A stretch of 22,288 nucleotides of DNA from Candidatus Bathyarchaeota archaeon (GTDB lineage: Archaea; Thermoproteota; Bathyarchaeia; 40CM-2-53-6; RBG-13-38-9). A program made the translations under genes and the position numbers. Shown piece after piece: positions 20,510-22,288 of this stretch; position 1 is the first letter of the stretch, and each line of letters opens with the position of its first letter. Below the pieces are notes generated by a model that did not search any database, was not told the origin of the DNA, and saw nothing but the letters and a program-made list of their open reading frames with translations. The DNA lies in contig JAOZGV010000018.1 of assembly GCA_026015225.1 (NCBI GenBank), positions 1 to 22,288 on the forward strand. Direction: 5' to 3'.

Positions 20510-22288
20510 TTAACCCTCATACTTTTCTTCATATTGCTGTTTAAGCTTCCTCATTACCGCTGGATCAGCTAGCGTAGTAGTATCTCCTAGAGCTTTGCCT
20601 TCCGCGATATCTCTGAGTAGTCTTCTCATAATCTTACCACTCCTGGTTTTCGGTAGTTCATGTGCAAAGAATAGTACTTCGGGTTTTGCAATGGATCCAA
20701 TTTTTTTAACAACGTGTTGGGTTAATTCCTCTATCAACTGTGGTGAGCTCTTTGTTCCACTATTTAAAGTTACAAAGGCTGCAATCGATTGACCTTTTAT
20801 CTCGTGACTCTTTCCGATCACTGCAGCCTCTGCAACTGTGGGATAAGAAACAAGAGCGCTTTCAACCTCCATCGTACTGATCCTGTGACCTGCAACATTC
20901 ATCACATCATCCACCCTTCCTAACAGCCAAAAGTATCCGTCCTTGTCCTTTTTACTACCATCGCCAGTAAAGTACATTCCAGGAATTCTAGTAAAGTATT
21001 GTTTTTTATATCGTTCTGGGTCTCCATAGATCGTTCGCAGCATTGCTGGCCATGGTTTCTTGAGTACTAAATATCCTCCATCAGTTATTCTACCTTCTTC
21101 ATCAACCACTTCAGCTTTAACACCGGGGAAAGGTTTTGTTGCAGAACCCGGCTTCAGAGGGGTAATTCCAGGTAAGGGAGTAATTAGGATCATTCCTGTT
21201 TCAGTTTGCCACCATGTGTCGACTACTGGACAGCTGCTTTTTCCTATTTTTTCATGATACCAGATCCATGCCTCTGGATTTATCGGTTCACCCACTGTCC
21301 CAAGTAGGCGGAGAGAGGATAAATCATGGTTTTTAGGATATTCATCCCCCCATTTCATGAATGTTCTAATTGCTGTTGGCGCAGTATAAAAAATAGTTAC
21401 GCCATATTTTTCTACAATAGACCAGAAACGATCTTTATCAGGATAATCGGGTGATCCCTCATACATCACGACTGTCGCACCATTGGATAGAGGGCCATAG
21501 ATTATATAGCTATGTCCAGTCACCCAGCCTACATCCGCAGTACACCAATAAATATCTTCATCTTTTAAATCAAAAACCCATTTCGTTGTCAGATGTGTTC
21601 CAACGAGATAACCGCCAGTCGTGTGTACTACGCCCTTAGGTTTTCCTGTTGTACCACTCGTATATAGGATGTATAGAATATCTTCTGAATCCATTTCCTC
21701 AGACTTACAGTGGGATGATGCTGTTTCCAATAGACGGTGCCACCAGATATCCCTTCCAGGAGTGAAAGGTACCCTTGAGGTATTCATGGCGCCACGGTGA
21801 ACAATAATAACATGCTTTACGAATGGGCATTTTTCCAGAGCAAGATCGGCATTTTTCTTGAGCCGAACGACATTGCCCCTTCTGAAGCCACCATCAGCTG
21901 TTATTAGCACTTTTGTTTGTGCATCGGTTATCCGATCACTTAAAGACTCGGCGGAGAATCCTCCGAAAACCACACTGTGTGGAGCGCCTATACGAGCGCA
22001 GGCAAGAATGGCGATGACCATCTCTGGAATCATCGGGAGGTAAATGGTAACACGGTCTCCTTTTTTGACACCTAATGATTTTAATCCATTCGCAAATTTA
22101 TTTACCTCACGGCAAAGATCATTGTAGGTATACACACACCAATCGCCGGGTTCTCCCTCCCATATGATAGCAGCCTTATTTTTTCGCCATGTTTTAAGGT
22201 GTCGGTCTAGGCAGTTGTAGGAGGCATTGATCTTACCTCCGAGAAACCATTTTGCAAAAGGCGGTTTCCACTCTAAGGTTCTATCCCA
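20510..22288 (-). CDS. acsA: Acetyl-CoA synthetase, AMP-forming (5' end outside the window)
   Basis: 592 codons are visible without a stop from the right edge; the start lies beyond it. Family length is about 630-650, so roughly 40-60 residues are missing. Visible features: WKPPFAKWF...GGKINASYNCLDRH near the left of the visible protein, the P-loop-like AMP-binding motif YTSGTTGKPKG (about 209-219), WWQTETG, the YFTGD hinge region and PKTRSGKIMRR, whose Lys (about visible residue 552) is the catalytic, acetylation-regulated lysine. The enzyme turns acetate, ATP and CoA into acetyl-CoA, AMP and PPi. Many archaea use an ADP-forming enzyme instead, so this one points to acetate assimilation at low concentration. 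A GTG at 22135 is internal, not the start. Confidence 0.95.
   Translation of the reverse strand, partial: WDRTLEWKPPFAKWFLGGKINASYNCLDRHLKTWRKNKAAIIWEGEPGDWCVYTYNDLCREVNKFANGLKSLGVKKGDRVTIYLPMIPEMVIAILACARIGAPHSVVFGGFSAESLSDRITDAQTKVLITADGGFRRGNVVRLKKNADLALEKCPFVKHVIIVHRGAMNTSRVPFTPGRDIWWHRLLETASSHCKSEEMDSEDILYILYTSGTTGKPKGVVHTTGGYLVGTHLTTKWVFDLKDEDIYWCTADVGWVTGHSYIIYGPLSNGATVVMYEGSPDYPDKDRFWSIVEKYGVTIFYTAPTAIRTFMKWGDEYPKNHDLSSLRLLGTVGEPINPEAWIWYHEKIGKSSCPVVDTWWQTETGMILITPLPGITPLKPGSATKPFPGVKAEVVDEEGRITDGGYLVLKKPWPAMLRTIYGDPERYKKQYFTRIPGMYFTGDGSKKDKDGYFWLLGRVDDVMNVAGHRISTMEVESALVSYPTVAEAAVIGKSHEIKGQSIAAFVTLNSGTKSSPQLIEELTQHVVKKIGSIAKPEVLFFAHELPKTRSGKIMRRLLRDIAEGKALGDTTTLADPAVMRKLKQQYEEKYEG

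Noticed and set aside
1..22288. CRISPR arrays, tRNA/rRNA genes, insertion sequences
   Set aside because: I looked for regular direct repeats with spacers, tRNA T-loop sequences and transposase motifs and found none. The TGTTAAA array is far too short in period to be CRISPR.

Overview
This window looks archaeal. It is AT-rich. Several starts lie 25-30 bp downstream of TTAAATAA-type TATA boxes with no Shine-Dalgarno (SD) sequence, as in leaderless archaeal mRNAs, while other genes carry SD sequences such as AGGAGGT; GTG and TTG starts are frequent. The gene set fits a Thermoproteota/Bathyarchaeia-like lineage of a heterotrophic, peptide- and acetate-using archaeon: a membrane-anchored peptide-binding protein, an AMP-forming acetyl-CoA synthetase, an SPL-type radical SAM protein and an AtuA-type protein. 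The lineage is inference; no rRNA, tRNA or ribosomal protein gene is present to test it.

Layout. 1-5.2 kb: an enolase-superfamily racemase/OSBS-like enzyme (+); an unrecognised small ORF and an SPL-family radical SAM protein (-); a GT4 glycosyltransferase broken by one in-frame TAA (+); and a glutamine synthetase-family protein (+) whose upstream region holds a helically phased TGTTAAA array between inverted repeats. 5.2-7.2 kb (-): a small two-helix membrane protein, a Ca2+/Na+ antiporter and a flavin reductase-like protein. 7.2-7.6 kb: a 388-bp AT-rich regulatory region. 7.6-16.5 kb: an S49 membrane protease fused to a DUF4350/GldG-like domain, then a membrane-anchored family-5 solute-binding protein (both +), which converges with a complete peptide ABC transporter operon, permease-permease-ATPase-ATPase (-). 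16.6-18.7 kb (-): a decayed cysteine hydrolase (isochorismatase fold), a zinc-ribbon ORF, a secreted protein preceded by a leader ORF and SD hairpin, a membrane zinc-ribbon protein and a small secreted protein. 18.7-20.4 kb (+): AtuA (DUF1446) and its small partner, overlapping by 4 bp. 20.5-22.3 kb (-): acetyl-CoA synthetase, running off the right edge.

How the parts may work together (inference). The 7.6-16.5 kb block looks like a peptide scavenging unit: an outward-facing S49 protease-like protein, a tethered peptide-binding protein and the Opp/Dpp importer. AtuA plus its partner next to acetyl-CoA synthetase suggests acid/CoA-thioester metabolism, but no other Atu gene is present.

Most unusual signals: the phased TGTTAAA array; the leader ORF whose SD sits in a hairpin loop; recurring alternating CG palindromes, one 14-mer occurring identically 17 kb apart; the S49-DUF4350 fusion; and a 48-bp near-identical segment in the two ATPase genes, suggesting gene conversion. 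I found no defence system, CRISPR array, IS element or RNA gene.
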